From the NCBI GenBank assembly GCA_015179125.1, contig WHVA01000332.1, positions 1-64,000 of the forward strand: 64,000 bases of DNA, written 5' to 3'. The translations under genes and the position numbers were made by a program. The notes beneath the pieces are model-generated. The model had not been told where the DNA came from. It saw only the letters and a list, made by a program, of their open reading frames with translations, and did not search any database. Positions 53,016 through 63,278 of this stretch are shown here, one piece after another. Positions within the stretch are counted from its first letter, which is position 1, and each line of letters starts with the position of its first letter. Origin of the DNA: Gautieria morchelliformis. Taxonomy: Eukaryota; Basidiomycota; Agaricomycetes; Gomphales; Gomphaceae.

Positions 53016-55086
53016 TAGGGTGAAGCCAATAAAGGTTCAGAAACTCACATGGAACTCAACAGTTTGCATAGGGCACTGACTGATGAGAGAAATTGAGTGA
53101 GGAGGACCTAGAGGCCAGAATTGAAGGAATCATGCGAAAGAAGCTGCTGCGGAGACACTTTACAGGCATCGCAAGGCATCTGCACATGCCTCTAAGGTGG
53201 TCAAGAGTAGGACAATAATTGAAGAAGATGAGGACAGTGACAATTCCGAGGAAGGCAATGAGGGAAGGGGTGTATAGCGAATAAAAAATGATAGTCGAAA
53301 CTGAGCAACCTTGTTACAGTAAAATTAACTTGAAATATGTTTACACTACACAGCCGGAGGCTTGCGACGAAACTAACAGGTTTCAAGGGCTGTTCTTGCC
53401 GTTTGACATCCGACATCATCCAGTCACAACTTCCGCCGTTTGGTCACTGCCCAATATCCGCCAGTGATGTGTTCCCTTAGTTCAATGTGTTATATTCACT
53501 ATCAAACATATAATGCTGCAGCCACTGTTTATGGTTTGGTGCACTCAGTGTCAAACCTGCATCAGGAGCAATCACCGGATGTGGCAGGGGTTGGTTAGTT
53601 TGTCTGCAACTGCCAAACAACATCACAAATATTATTACAATAATAATTTTTAGGTGTTGTTAAGATATCAAAAATTACATCCCCGCACTCCGATTCCGCC
53701 AACGGACGACGCAGAAGATGTGACCGGACTTGGGGAACTAAGGACGCAGAACAGGCCCAGCGAAGACTATAATAGCAGGGGATACAGTACAAGGAAAGAG
53801 ACCAATAACCCAAAGCTGAGCTTGAAGCAGGCCAAGACAGAGAACATAGCAATGAGTCTTGAAGGAGACAGCACAGGCCGGTGGACAGAGCCATTACACT
53901 GACTTGGCGGCAGGAGACAGCACAGAGTGGACAGAGCTAGACTGAGTTGGCAGCAGGACAGCACCAAGTTCAACAGAGGAGGATCTGGCAGAGCACCGTG
54001 ACCAGACGGTGGGGAAGGCGGTGGTAGGAGGGAAAAATACTGCTTTACGGGCATACTGTACTGCCAAGTATTTGTATGGCGTGAGCTATTTGGTGCTGTT
54101 AGACAAAACTTACATGTCACGTGACACCTGGTCCCTGGTGCATGCCCGTGCGAACACGGGGTAGGTCATACGGCCCCCAACTGTGATAGCAACGCAGTCA
54201 TGGGCAAACACCTGCCAATAGGGCAACGGCATGCACCAGCCGTCCATGGCATTTTGGCTGCATGGTTGCGTGCAAACTAAGAAAATAGCATTCTCCTGAT
54301 TATCACAACTAAACCTAGAGATTTTACTATTTAGGGTCACATCATCGCTGATGGTGTGCCCGTGTGATGATAGTGAGTTGTGAAGATAAGTGAAACTACA
54401 CAAAATCAGGCAGCTCTCGTGATGTTTTCAGGTAGCGTGGTAGAGACTGTCAACGCTGCGGGCAGCGTGATGAGATACCTTTGGCTGTGTACACTGTAAC
54501 ATAAAATAAGACCACGAGACTAGTAATGGAAAGCGAGCTGTCCGCTTTCACGTTAGACCGGTGCCGCAGGTGAGAATTTTTAAAGCAGAGTGGTAGTGTT
54601 AAAAATGCTATGAAACCTGTTGCAATTCGGAGTTAAAACCGCGGCCGAGCAGGTGACCGGGTTGGCCGTGTCAAACCAACAGCGTCGTCAATGACGTTGA
54701 GAATGTTTGAGGCTTTGAGAAGTCACATGAGTTTTGTAGGCTTGAGTAGATGGCATTGGGTTTTTCAAAAAAAAAAAAAAAAATTCTGAGAGCTGAACAC
54801 TGGTACGATTGCTGGTACAGCGTGTAGCATAGCTAAATCCCTCTACTAAAACCGCGCAGGGGGGCGCCATCAAACTTATAAATAGAGACCATATGGGCGC
54901 TACCCAGGTGCATTTCCGAGTCGGGAGTGCCATATTAAGAAAAAGTCTCTCGGTGAGGGCTATCTCTAGGTATATCAATATCACCGGCTAAAAATAATTT
55001 ATCCACCCTTAGCCATTCAAGGTGATCGATATATAAATTATCAAGGACCCTGAGTACAAGTAGCGTTATGCCGCTACAGCATTTTG
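53016..55086. other. Gene-free region, TE debris
   Basis: No supported gene. Short ORFs lack family motifs. It contains an A run at about 54769-54783. Probably old mobile-element remnants plus the downstream flank of the gene ending at 55087. Confidence 0.5.
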
Positions 55087-56402
55087 TTAAAACGCGAAAC
55101 ACCAATCACATTCTGGCGCCCCACAGAGCATCACAACACCGATGCCGCTTTCATTGGGCGTTTTAGTCGCCAATGGAACATGATCGCTTGAAAAGTTTGG
55201 TGAATGGGAATATAACCAAAAAAAAGTGATCGGGAACTTACCGACCCTGCACCCCGGGATGGGAATCGGCATCGAACCAAACCGAACGGGCGTGATCTAA
55301 GGAGTACTGGGTCGCACAGGTGGTGCATGCCACGTGAGAACGTGAGGTAAGGGTCGAGCAGAAGGGACAGCTCCATGTGGCACCGTATGTCGGCGAAGAA
55401 ATGAGAGCACCGAACCCAGGCCCCGAGCGAGATGGGGAGCATTGAGGAGACGACAGGGTAAAATCACTGAACGTAGATTGCGAGGGTGATGGAGGTTGTA
55501 ACTCATTTGTAAAGGTTGAAGCTGTCACTACTGAGCACAAACAAAGATGAGTCACGGAGGAAACGTACTTGCGGTGAATGCACGTTCAAGATCACCGGGG
55601 TCGTCTGTATCAATGCCGATGACCCCGGGTGGCACAACCATGGATGACTGCCGTGCTTCCCACTGTTCCATCTCGTCAAGCTCGGAAAGATATTCTTGAA
55701 TGAGCGCATCTTCCAGCTCATCTGGGGTTGGAGATGGATTTCGAAACTTCGGCGCTTTCCCTTTCGAGACGATGTTGAGTTGAAGTAGTAATAAGCCAAG
55801 GCAACTGGAAATGAAACATACCAGTAAACTCCCATTCTAGTGTGTTCATATCCTCGTACATGTTCGGGTCTATGGAGCTTCCAAACTCTGCTTCGAACGA
55901 CACTCGCTGTGCGTAGTGGGATCTATGTGCCTCATTAAGCATGACCCTACGGTAAATCTTATGAGTGGATTAGCTCTCAGCGGGGGACAATTCTACTGGG
56001 TGGATCCTATACCTCGTCATTGAGAATATTCTCATCTCCCTCGTCCATTACATCATCGTCCATATCAAAGCCATCACTGCTAGTTCCAGCTGCAAAGCTA
56101 GCTTCCCTAGCCGTTTGCACTGTGCGACCCCGCCCTTTTCTCGCCCGTTCAAGACAATGTGCTTTGAATCTCTCACGCAGAAACTGTTTCTGGGGCGTGT
56201 CTTCAAAAGTGCTTATGAGATTCGGGGTCGGAAGGGACGGGCGTGACGAGCTTTGGGACTTGTATTGCCTTTTGCGCCTGGCTTGCACATTGTATGTGGG
56301 AGAGGATGACGCTAAAAGAGGAGACGACTGGCCAGGCTGGTACAGCTGATACTGTCGACTTGGATTCTTGGAGCTAAGATGTGCAAGTGGAGAAGATGCC
56401 AT
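55087..56402 (-). CDS. RPA-interacting protein (RPAIN-like) homologue
   Basis: Five exons: 56402-56013, 55957-55822, 55760-55569, 55530-55242 and 55186-55087. They sum to 1107 nt, 368 residues. The N-terminal domain motif FLRERFKAHCLERARKGRGR matches the Arg-rich RPA_interact N-terminal helix. The middle domain has RRVMLNEAHRSHYAQRVSFE, GSSIDPNMYEDMNTLEWEF and DELEDALIQEYLSELDEMEQ. The C-terminal zinc ribbon is CPFCSTLTSRSHVACTTC with a last pair LCGAPECDWC encoded by the final exon. RPAIN-type proteins carry replication protein A into the nucleus and to DNA. The fungal copy is longer than the roughly 220-residue animal protein because of Ser/Pro-rich linkers. It is convergent with nothing; the next gene (TOA2) is on the same strand about 0.7 kb upstream. 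Confidence 0.72.
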
Positions 56403-57098
56403 GGAGGATGTTTTGGGTCGCGTCTTGACAAAGTGTTGTGTTTGGCAGTATTTGTATCCTATGGGTGACCATTGACGCGTTGAGGCAGTGTACTTATATG
56501 GTAACGGTACGTACGCACACCATAACATTGAACATTGAATAATGAAATTGAAGGTCACTTCGTCTCCTCACCCATCGCTGGAAATGAGTCGATAGGTGTC
56601 AAATATATGATATATATCTCCATTTTTTCCGGTGCTGAGACCAATGCTACTTACCAGTTCACCTATTCAAAGTTTCAAACATGTGACATCCGGAATGGAA
56701 ATCCTGGATAGGGCGGATTATATGGTACGTACGAGGTGTACACATGGTGATATGCAGTCCCGTTTTCTTCACCTCACTTCATCGTACAGTAGACCATTCC
56801 ACGCGGACCTTAGCTACTAGTAGGGCGGAGTCGCAGGACATCGAAGCATTAATTGTTAGTTGGATTATATTCTTATATTTGAACCATCTAAAAATTTGAA
56901 TACTAGTGCGAGACATTATGATTAGATTTCGCTGCGGGCATGATAAGTACAGAAAAATAAAGAACACATAATTGACCGACATGTACACTATTCCTCAGTG
57001 CAATGAAGATGTTTCAGCGAAATACATAGGGTAAACGTAATCGTACACCTGCCACCAAATGCTGACCCGAACCCATGAAAGGCAAGCCAGCCCGCGTG
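56403..57098. other. Intergenic between TOA2 and RPAIN-like gene
   Basis: Holds the 3' flank of TOA2 and the promoter of the RPAIN-like gene. No ORF with a recognisable motif. Confidence 0.5.
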
Positions 57099-57616
57099 CT
57101 ACTTCTTTCCATCCGGTGCATCGGCATTTTTACATGCTATTATTTTGATTTTGGGAGCAGACACGACCTCGTTGCTTTCCATCTTGAATTGTGGATTCTT
57201 GACAATGAATGTCCAGACATCGTCACATAACCGGTAGGTATGAAGATGACCCTGAATATATGTTCAATAGTTGTGCCTACGATCATGATGGCACTGAATC
57301 TCAACCACCTTTAGGGTAGTCTTCGTCTTGACCTGCTTTACTAGGGTGTCCGCCAAGGACTTGTCAAACTAGTTGCAATGCCCATCATGACTTGTGGTTC
57401 TCGTCGTAGACATAGAAAGAAGATTTATATACACACCTGCATCAGAACTTTCATAGCTAGTTGCGGTGTAATGGCGCCACTGGTGATAAGCTCGTCAAGC
57501 GAATCGGTCAGAGCCATCCCAATCCTGTATTGTGTTACAGTAATTGAAGCCATACATCAAGAACGACCAAATCCGTACGATGATCCACGATAGAACTCAT
57601 AGTATGCTGTGGCCAT
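57099..57616 (-). CDS. TOA2: Transcription initiation factor TFIIA small (gamma) subunit
   Basis: Four exons: 57616-57579, 57524-57437, 57368-57309 and 57251-57099. They sum to 339 nt, 112 residues, the normal size. It starts [20 protein letters not shown] and continues [20 protein letters not shown] (N-terminal helical bundle). The C-terminal beta-barrel follows: [20 protein letters not shown] then [20 protein letters not shown]. With the large subunit it binds TBP at TATA promoters in the nucleus and stabilises the initiation complex. All introns are GT-AG. The start codon is 137 bp from the divergent membrane-protein gene, so both probably share one promoter. Confidence 0.95.
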
Positions 57617-57753
57617 CGAGGTTCGTGGGATACAGCGTGTTGAGACGGCCAAAGATGACGGGGTGGTTGGTTGTAGACCCTTGTAGACGACAAAGGTGTC
57701 ACGTAACGTCACGTGCTCCACAGCAGTAGGTATCTCTTCCCCATCAACTTATC
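57617..57753. promoter_or_regulatory. Bidirectional promoter between TOA2 and membrane-protein gene
   Basis: Only 137 bp separate the two divergent ATGs. It contains TCACGTAACGTCACGTGCTC (57699-57718): an E-box CACGTG (57710-57715) overlapping a CRE-like ACGTCA. No clear TATA box. Confidence 0.6.
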
Positions 57754-59038
57754 ATGGTATATTCCTTTGACACGTTGCATTCGTCGTTTACTGATATTCC
57801 TTGCGAACAGGCTGGTTTCCGCTCGTACTTCACTCTTCAGCTGCTGAACGTCCTCACGTTCCTGTGGTTCACAGCAGCAAACGTTTTTGCCTTTTCTCTG
57901 TCCTTCGGTCTCAGAGATCACATTGGCATAGATCCCCCTGACCAATGGAAATACGGCTATGGTATAGGCAAGGAAACTTACTTGACGCCCGCGCCCTGGA
58001 TCTATGTGGTTCTCTTCTTGATCCATATTCTCTTTGCGGGCACTGTGGCGTTTGCCCAATGGACGGATAGAGGGAAAGACATTGTTGTCGGAGCCTTGAG
58101 CCTGTACATCTATCATTGTGATATACTCGTCAACGAGCCCCATATTGATGCCTTTTTTTGCAGCCGTTGGCCCGTGCTGATGGTTCTTAGCATTTTCTGG
58201 ACCGGAACCTGGCTCAGGCAGTGGTACATATCTTCTTGGATAATTTCTCTAGTAGTGGCTGTTTTGGCCCATGACACGAACCGCATTGTGAAAAGACGCT
58301 ATCGTCTCGAGTATGAACTCAACGTCAGGGACGAGGGTGCGTTGGCCACATTACCCGCTTCACGTACAATTGACTATCGCCCCACTTCCATACTAGTGTT
58401 TATCCATGTAAGATAGTAGTTTGCGTCCAGTGATGCATAGCTCATTGCCATTCAGCTTCCGTTCTCCTTATTCCATGGATGGACACTTTGTGCGTGTAAT
58501 GCGATGGTTTTCAGTGCCGCTTACTAAAATGAGCTCCCATTTTTCTCGTTTTACGACAGTTGTTTTTGCTGTCAATACCTTCGCGGCCTTTTCTCCCATC
58601 TCTCTTACTGCAGGCCTTGCATCTAAGGTCATTGCTGTGTGGATTCTGTAAGATTTTACTATATCCCTTCCATTAGATATCATCTCTGACTCCGTCTGGC
58701 GGTCTAGGGCCATACTGTCTGGTATGGCCCATCTTGCCGCGTTCTCTACCCGTTCTGGTGATATACCTACATCGCTGATCCTCGCACTTGGGCAATTTGC
58801 TATATTTGCGCATCAAATTCATCGCAGGGTTTGTATCTTGTGGTTTTTCTCCGATACGATTACTAAACACATTATTGGCGAATAGAATACCAACTCTCAG
58901 CACCTTATCGCATGGTTCGCCTTTGGCTTTGGCTTCGTCACCGTTTGGGCGCTTGCAAAGAGCGTGTGGGGAACGATTGATGTCGTCAGGCATGGTGCAG
59001 GTGCAGTGAGGCTCGAGGATGAAGAAGAACGCGACTGA
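57754..59038 (+). CDS. Multi-pass membrane protein, fungal family of unknown function
   Basis: Six exons: 57754-58103, 58164-58407, 58456-58489, 58560-58647, 58708-58828 and 58886-59038. They sum to 990 nt, 329 residues. About seven hydrophobic segments are visible: LQLLNVLTFLWFTAANVFAF, APWIYVVLFLIHILFAGTVA, RWPVLMVLSIFWTGTW, SWIISLVVAVL, LPFSLFHGWTLFVFAVNTFA, KVIAVWILAILSGMAHLAAF and HLIAWFAFGFGFVTVWAL. The pattern (TPAPWI..W..IH, LPFSL.HGW) recalls a conserved but uncharacterised fungal seven-helix family. No enzyme motif. The C-terminus is short and acidic. Intron 1 (60 nt) is in frame and could be retained. Confidence 0.8.
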
Positions 59039-59691
59039 ATGCATAAAATGGTCGCAAGAAGTATTGAACAAACTTTGTGAAAGCTCCCCTTTACCTGACT
59101 CATGCGTACGTATCACTCAAACCTGTTTGTATCCGTCAGTGGCTTCTACGTACATGAGTGCTAGGTCGATTTTTGCCCCTTTTGACTAGCATCACATCGC
59201 GGTTGGATACGTCCGAGCTGGTCGTGGAGCTGGATGACAAGATTCCGCGAATTCTCGGATGGAGACAGACAAAACTTGACCAAATCCTGCTGCATGTCTG
59301 AGGGGAAGTCCATGCTAGCTCCCCGATAGGATTACTGGGAACTTTGGCCAGTCATACTTACCCTAAATTGAAATCTGCTATGTCTTAATGGGGACTAACA
59401 TCAGGATCCGTAGTACGCTTGTTTGTTTACCAGCTCTACTAGCCTACCGGTTAATTTAGTCACTGATGCGGTGGAGCCTAGGCGCAATTAGGCACATGAC
59501 GATACATCGACATGAATATGATAATTACTTCAGGAAAATATATAGTTCTTGAGCTTTAGAAGTTGTTAAGGTCTTGGCGCTTGGCCTTCGTTAATGTCAT
59601 TCCTGGCAAGAAAATACCGAGCTCATATAAGATAGGTAGGTCGATTGTACATAGCTTTGTTTTACTGTAACCCCCAGCGCTAAATTTGGGT
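59039..59691. other. Intergenic
   Basis: No ORF or RNA gene recognised. Presumed terminator of the membrane gene and promoter of the next gene. Confidence 0.5.
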
Positions 59692-60558
59692 ATGGACGCA
59701 CTCCAGATGACTCAGCACTTGCAGTTTCCACTCACTTCATGGATGTTTAAAACGCTCAACGTCATCCACAAACCAAACTACTTACAGAACCGAGCTTCCG
59801 CCCTGAAATATCCGTTATATTCTCGTATTACGTCTAGACCAAAGTCATTGTTAGCGCCCAATTTCCCTACGGGTGTCATATTTATACAGAAGGCGGGGAA
59901 GCGGGGTGGGCAGGACCTCACAAACCGTGATGTTCGGCTCTCCAAGTCAGTTAGGCAGAAGCAGGCATTTTCTCAAGCTGGTATACCGGAGAAGACTGCC
60001 GTGGACGCCTTTTCGACAAAGGCTGAATTCCTTGCACGAAGCAATGGTGTCACGCGTGTGCATGAGCCCTTGAAGACTTCGGCGAAAACATTTCGAGGTA
60101 TGGTTATTCCTGCAAGGCCCAGGCCACCTGATTCAGACGGTTCGTACACGAACAGGCTTTATTCAGTTTCCCAGTTCGCTTACACTTATTCATAGAATGT
60201 TGCATGTCAGGCAAGTACCGTAATGAGCCCAGGACTAAAGACTCCCAACGATTTTTGTCTAGGCTGTGCCATATGTGTCTACGATTTGTATCTGACTTCC
60301 TTAGAGACTTATCAGGAGGATGTCGCGGCGATGCGCTCCAAGCTGGAGTCTCAGAATATCCCAGTTTCTCAGTGGCCCGGAGAAATAAGGGTGAGGTGTT
60401 TCACATCAGGGTCTTCTGTTGACCACCACCACTAACTTCTCATCGAGGGGGAGAACGATGGTTCCATGGGCAAAGATCCGCCGTCAGAACTTGATGTCAG
60501 CATTTCGGCATTCGCTCAGCTGGAGCGGTCGTTAAGGGAAGGCCAAAAGAGTTGTTAA
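59692..60558 (+). CDS. Oxidoreductase-like domain protein (OXLD1-type), probably mitochondrial
   Basis: Three exons: 59692-60139, 60233-60390 and 60448-60558. They sum to 717 nt, 238 residues. The first ATG in the frame is at 59692. The N-terminus is basic and lacks acidic residues (MFKTLNVIHKPNYLQNRASA), like a mitochondrial presequence. Exon 2 encodes the diagnostic block DFCLGCAICVYDLYLTSLET and IPVSQWPGEIR, matching the Oxidored-like domain (Cys-rich loop, then DLY...Y, then WP). The C-terminus, ISAFAQLERSLREGQKSC, also fits. Members are small proteins of unclear function linked to mitochondria. In the usual CC..GC..C motif the first Cys pair is reduced to one Cys here. Confidence 0.75.
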
Positions 60559-60919
60559 CTCACACCCCTGAAAATTTGACAAGGATCAATGTCGTCATTC
60601 CCCTCAAATTGGTTCCTTTGTCCTTACACGTTCACACAGCGCTCGGATGCATATCTGGGGGAGCTGTTGTTGGCGCGCCCTTGTATCTCTTCGCGCTCCA
60701 ATGATGGCAGGACTTCTGTTTTCTCAGTTACCCAAATAGAGTATTATGTAATATCGAAATATTGCACCGGTCTCGCGAAAAATAATGATGATCGATTAGA
60801 TGAGAATCTGAACTCCGCCCGACAACCTTCAAAAGGGGACTTTAGACGGTAATTCTGGCCCTCCGACCGTTTCTTCCTAACCACCATCTCTCCAAACTTT
60901 TGACTCAGTCTTATTCATT
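60559..60919. other. Intergenic
   Basis: Terminator and promoter space between two same-strand genes. The open frame 60589-60852 has no recognisable content. Confidence 0.45.
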
Positions 60920-61815
60920 ATGTCCAACGTATTTTTCGACATAACAATTTCCGACAAGCCTGCGTGAGCCTTGCACTCCCACACCCACAGGCCGACCTAC
61001 AGGATTTTAATTCTTGTTTTGACCGCTCTGTAGAGGTCGAATTATCTTCAAACTATTCGACGATGTAGTTCCCAGGACGGCCAGAAACTTCCGTGAACTT
61101 GCCACCGGCGAGAAAGGCTTCGGCTACAGAGGATCCGGCTTCCACCGTATTATTCCTCAGGTAAGGTGCTTTTGGTTTCGAGCTGTCTAGCATTGGTTAA
61201 ATTGCCGCCATCACTATAAAGTTCATGCTTCAGGGTACGTGTATAACATGTGATTACTAGCGCCCTGAACCCAATGACACCAGGTGGTGACTTCACGGCC
61301 CACAACGGCACGGGCGGAAAGTCTATCTATGGTACCAAATTCGAGGGTGAGATAGAGTTGTCGTGACGTTCGTCCGCCTTGATTTACATCTACTCTTCAG
61401 ACGAGAACTTCACCCTGAAGCACACTAAGCCTGGCCAACTCTCCATGGCAAACGCGGGTAAGAACACCAACGGTTCTCAGGTGAGTTATCAGACTGAGCA
61501 AATCGCTAATACATGTTTTTAACGTCGATCATTCGCCAGTTCTTCATTACCACAATCGCGACCACGGTATGTGGTCATTGAGTTACCATATTTGTAGGGC
61601 TAAGCTGAAATGCAAAATAGTGGCTTGACGGAAAGCACGTCGTATTCGGAGAGGTTGTCGAAGGCATGGACGTGCGTTGGCTATCTAATGGTATCCTAGC
61701 TTTTCAAACCCGTATTAAACCCGTATTCTAGGTCGTGACGGTGATCGAGAAGCTGGGGTCTGCGTCCGGCACCCCGAAGGCTAAGGTGATGATCGCCAAC
61801 TCTGGAACCGTGTAG
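60920..61815 (+). CDS. CPR1: Peptidyl-prolyl cis-trans isomerase, cyclophilin A type
   Basis: Eight exons: 60920-60963, 61034-61160, 61222-61234, 61284-61346, 61401-61480, 61540-61566, 61621-61671 and 61732-61815. They sum to 489 nt, 162 residues, the standard single-domain size. It contains [21 protein letters not shown] in [27 protein letters not shown] and [19 protein letters not shown]. The cyclosporin-binding Trp is in [15 protein letters not shown]. It ends [12 protein letters not shown]. It catalyses prolyl isomerisation in the cytosol and is the usual cyclosporin A receptor. Exon 3 is only 13 nt (TTCATGCTTCAGG) and exon 6 only 27 nt; both are required to keep conserved residues and frame. 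Confidence 0.96.
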
Positions 61816-62008
61816 ATCCTTCCATGGCGTTTCAAGAGAGAGAGGACAGTTAAGGCAAATATTCCAGTATGTACGGAGTAGAAGAAAAATGTGAAGTTTT
61901 AAGCCTGTGCGCTGTGTGTCCATGTGAAGCCATATTCAAAGTCCGCCTTAAGCAGCTTCTCCTTTGACCGTGTGGTGAGAAAAAATTACGGCCTTGTCAT
62001 CGTCATCC
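61816..62008. other. Short intergenic spacer
   Basis: 193 bp between two same-strand genes, holding the terminator of the cyclophilin gene and the promoter of the next. No distinct motif was picked out. Confidence 0.4.
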
Positions 62009-62908
62009 ATGATGCTTTCCCAAGTTTTTGCACTCGCTCTCATTGCATCGGCTTCGGCTCAGAGCATTTCAATCACCTCGCCTGGGCCTAACACATGGCA
62101 AGTCAACGTCTTGTCATTCCCTTACGCCTATTTGCCAAACTGACCGCTTTGACAGGTGGGGTGCGTACATCCGTTACTTCAGATTATGCGGGCTGTCAGT
62201 TTATGGTGTCATTATGGCGTAGTCTCCAACTCTTTGAACACCCTTGCTGTAAGCGGCTAGGCCTAGTTCTGAGGCTATCTATATCTTATGCAAAAACTTA
62301 TAGTGGTCGCCATGCCCAAACGCGGCGCTCCAAAGCGAAATCCCTGGTACGTCTTGATTCTACAAAGCAGATATCACATTCTCAAATACCTTAGCCTTCA
62401 ATGTTGTTGTGATGAACTCGAACCAGCAGGTCCTCGCTGGCAACTTGACCTTCCTTGGTAACCGTGCGTTTATTCGCTGCCTATTGTATTAGAGACAATC
62501 ACTAACCTCAAACATGCATCCACGATAGAGCCGACATTCGATTGCAGCAAGACCATTACTCCCCAAAATATCCCCGTTGGCACTGGCTACACGATGTTCT
62601 TGACCAATGCTATTAACACCAACCAGGTGACCGCTTTCCGTCCCCTCAGTCTACTTCCTGTTAATCTTTTCATACTCTTGCAGGTATATACCAGCACCAC
62701 GTTCGAAATGAAGGCCCAGGGGTCAACGTACCCACCTCCTGTGTCGTCATCCAGCTCTCCGAGCGCAACCGCCAACAGCTCTGGCACTGCTGCCAGTAGT
62801 AGTTCATCAGCTACGGCTAAGCCAAATGCTGCGAGTCCTCTTCTTTCCAACTTGCAGGGCCTGCTTGGCGCAGTGGTGGGAGCAGGTGCCATCGTTGGCC
62901 TTCTTTAA
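62009..62908 (+). CDS. Secreted Ser/Thr-rich GPI-anchored protein (Kre9/Knh1-like N-terminal domain)
   Basis: Seven proposed exons: 62009-62097, 62156-62160, 62223-62248, 62304-62346, 62395-62463, 62529-62626 and 62684-62908. They sum to 555 nt, 184 residues. The signal peptide is MMLSQVFALALIASASAQ. The domain has ITSPGPNTWWVSNSLNTLAW, then FNVVVMNSNQQVLAGNLTFL, then TFDCSKTITPQNIPVGTGYT and VYTSTTFEMKAQG. This is the Ig-like fold common in fungal cell-wall and membrane-anchored proteins. A Ser/Ala/Thr tail precedes a C-terminal hydrophobic stretch (LLGAVVGAGAIVGLL), the GPI-attachment signal. Intron 1 uses a GC donor (G|GCAAGT). Exon 2 would be only 5 nt, which is forced by the conserved WWV join but unverified. 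Confidence 0.85.
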
Positions 62909-63278
62909 ATGGCATCCTTGGGTGCTTTCAAGTGCCATACAAGATTGGATAAATGCGTTAGCTCGGATGACTGCACCATGCATTGTGATAGTCTTCGCTT
63001 CGGATTATTCCCCTTCCAGTTTTCTACCTTGTTGCCCACATTTGCTTTCGGCGAATGGACACACCTTCCTCGGACTTACAATCGATTGTCCTACATGCTT
63101 GTATGGTCGACTCTAAAAGCACTCCTTAATTACCACACTCTTTAACATAAAATTTTGTTCTTTCATACAAGAGTCGTACGATCCCCGTGGACGAGAAGGT
63201 AATACAGTACTAATATTACATTGAATACACGCAGCAGCGGTCCTTGCCGAGGCTTATGATTCCAAGATGTACAACAGC
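62909..63278. other. Convergent 3' flanks
   Basis: Space between the GPI-protein gene (+) and the kinase gene (-). No coding signal; presumably both terminators. Confidence 0.45.

Noticed and set aside
54769..54783. Poly(A) run as the end of a LINE or processed gene
   Set aside because: No coding sequence or target duplication could be linked to it.
53201..54984. Short open frames as host genes
   Set aside because: No start/splice logic or family motif; several are AT-rich chance frames.
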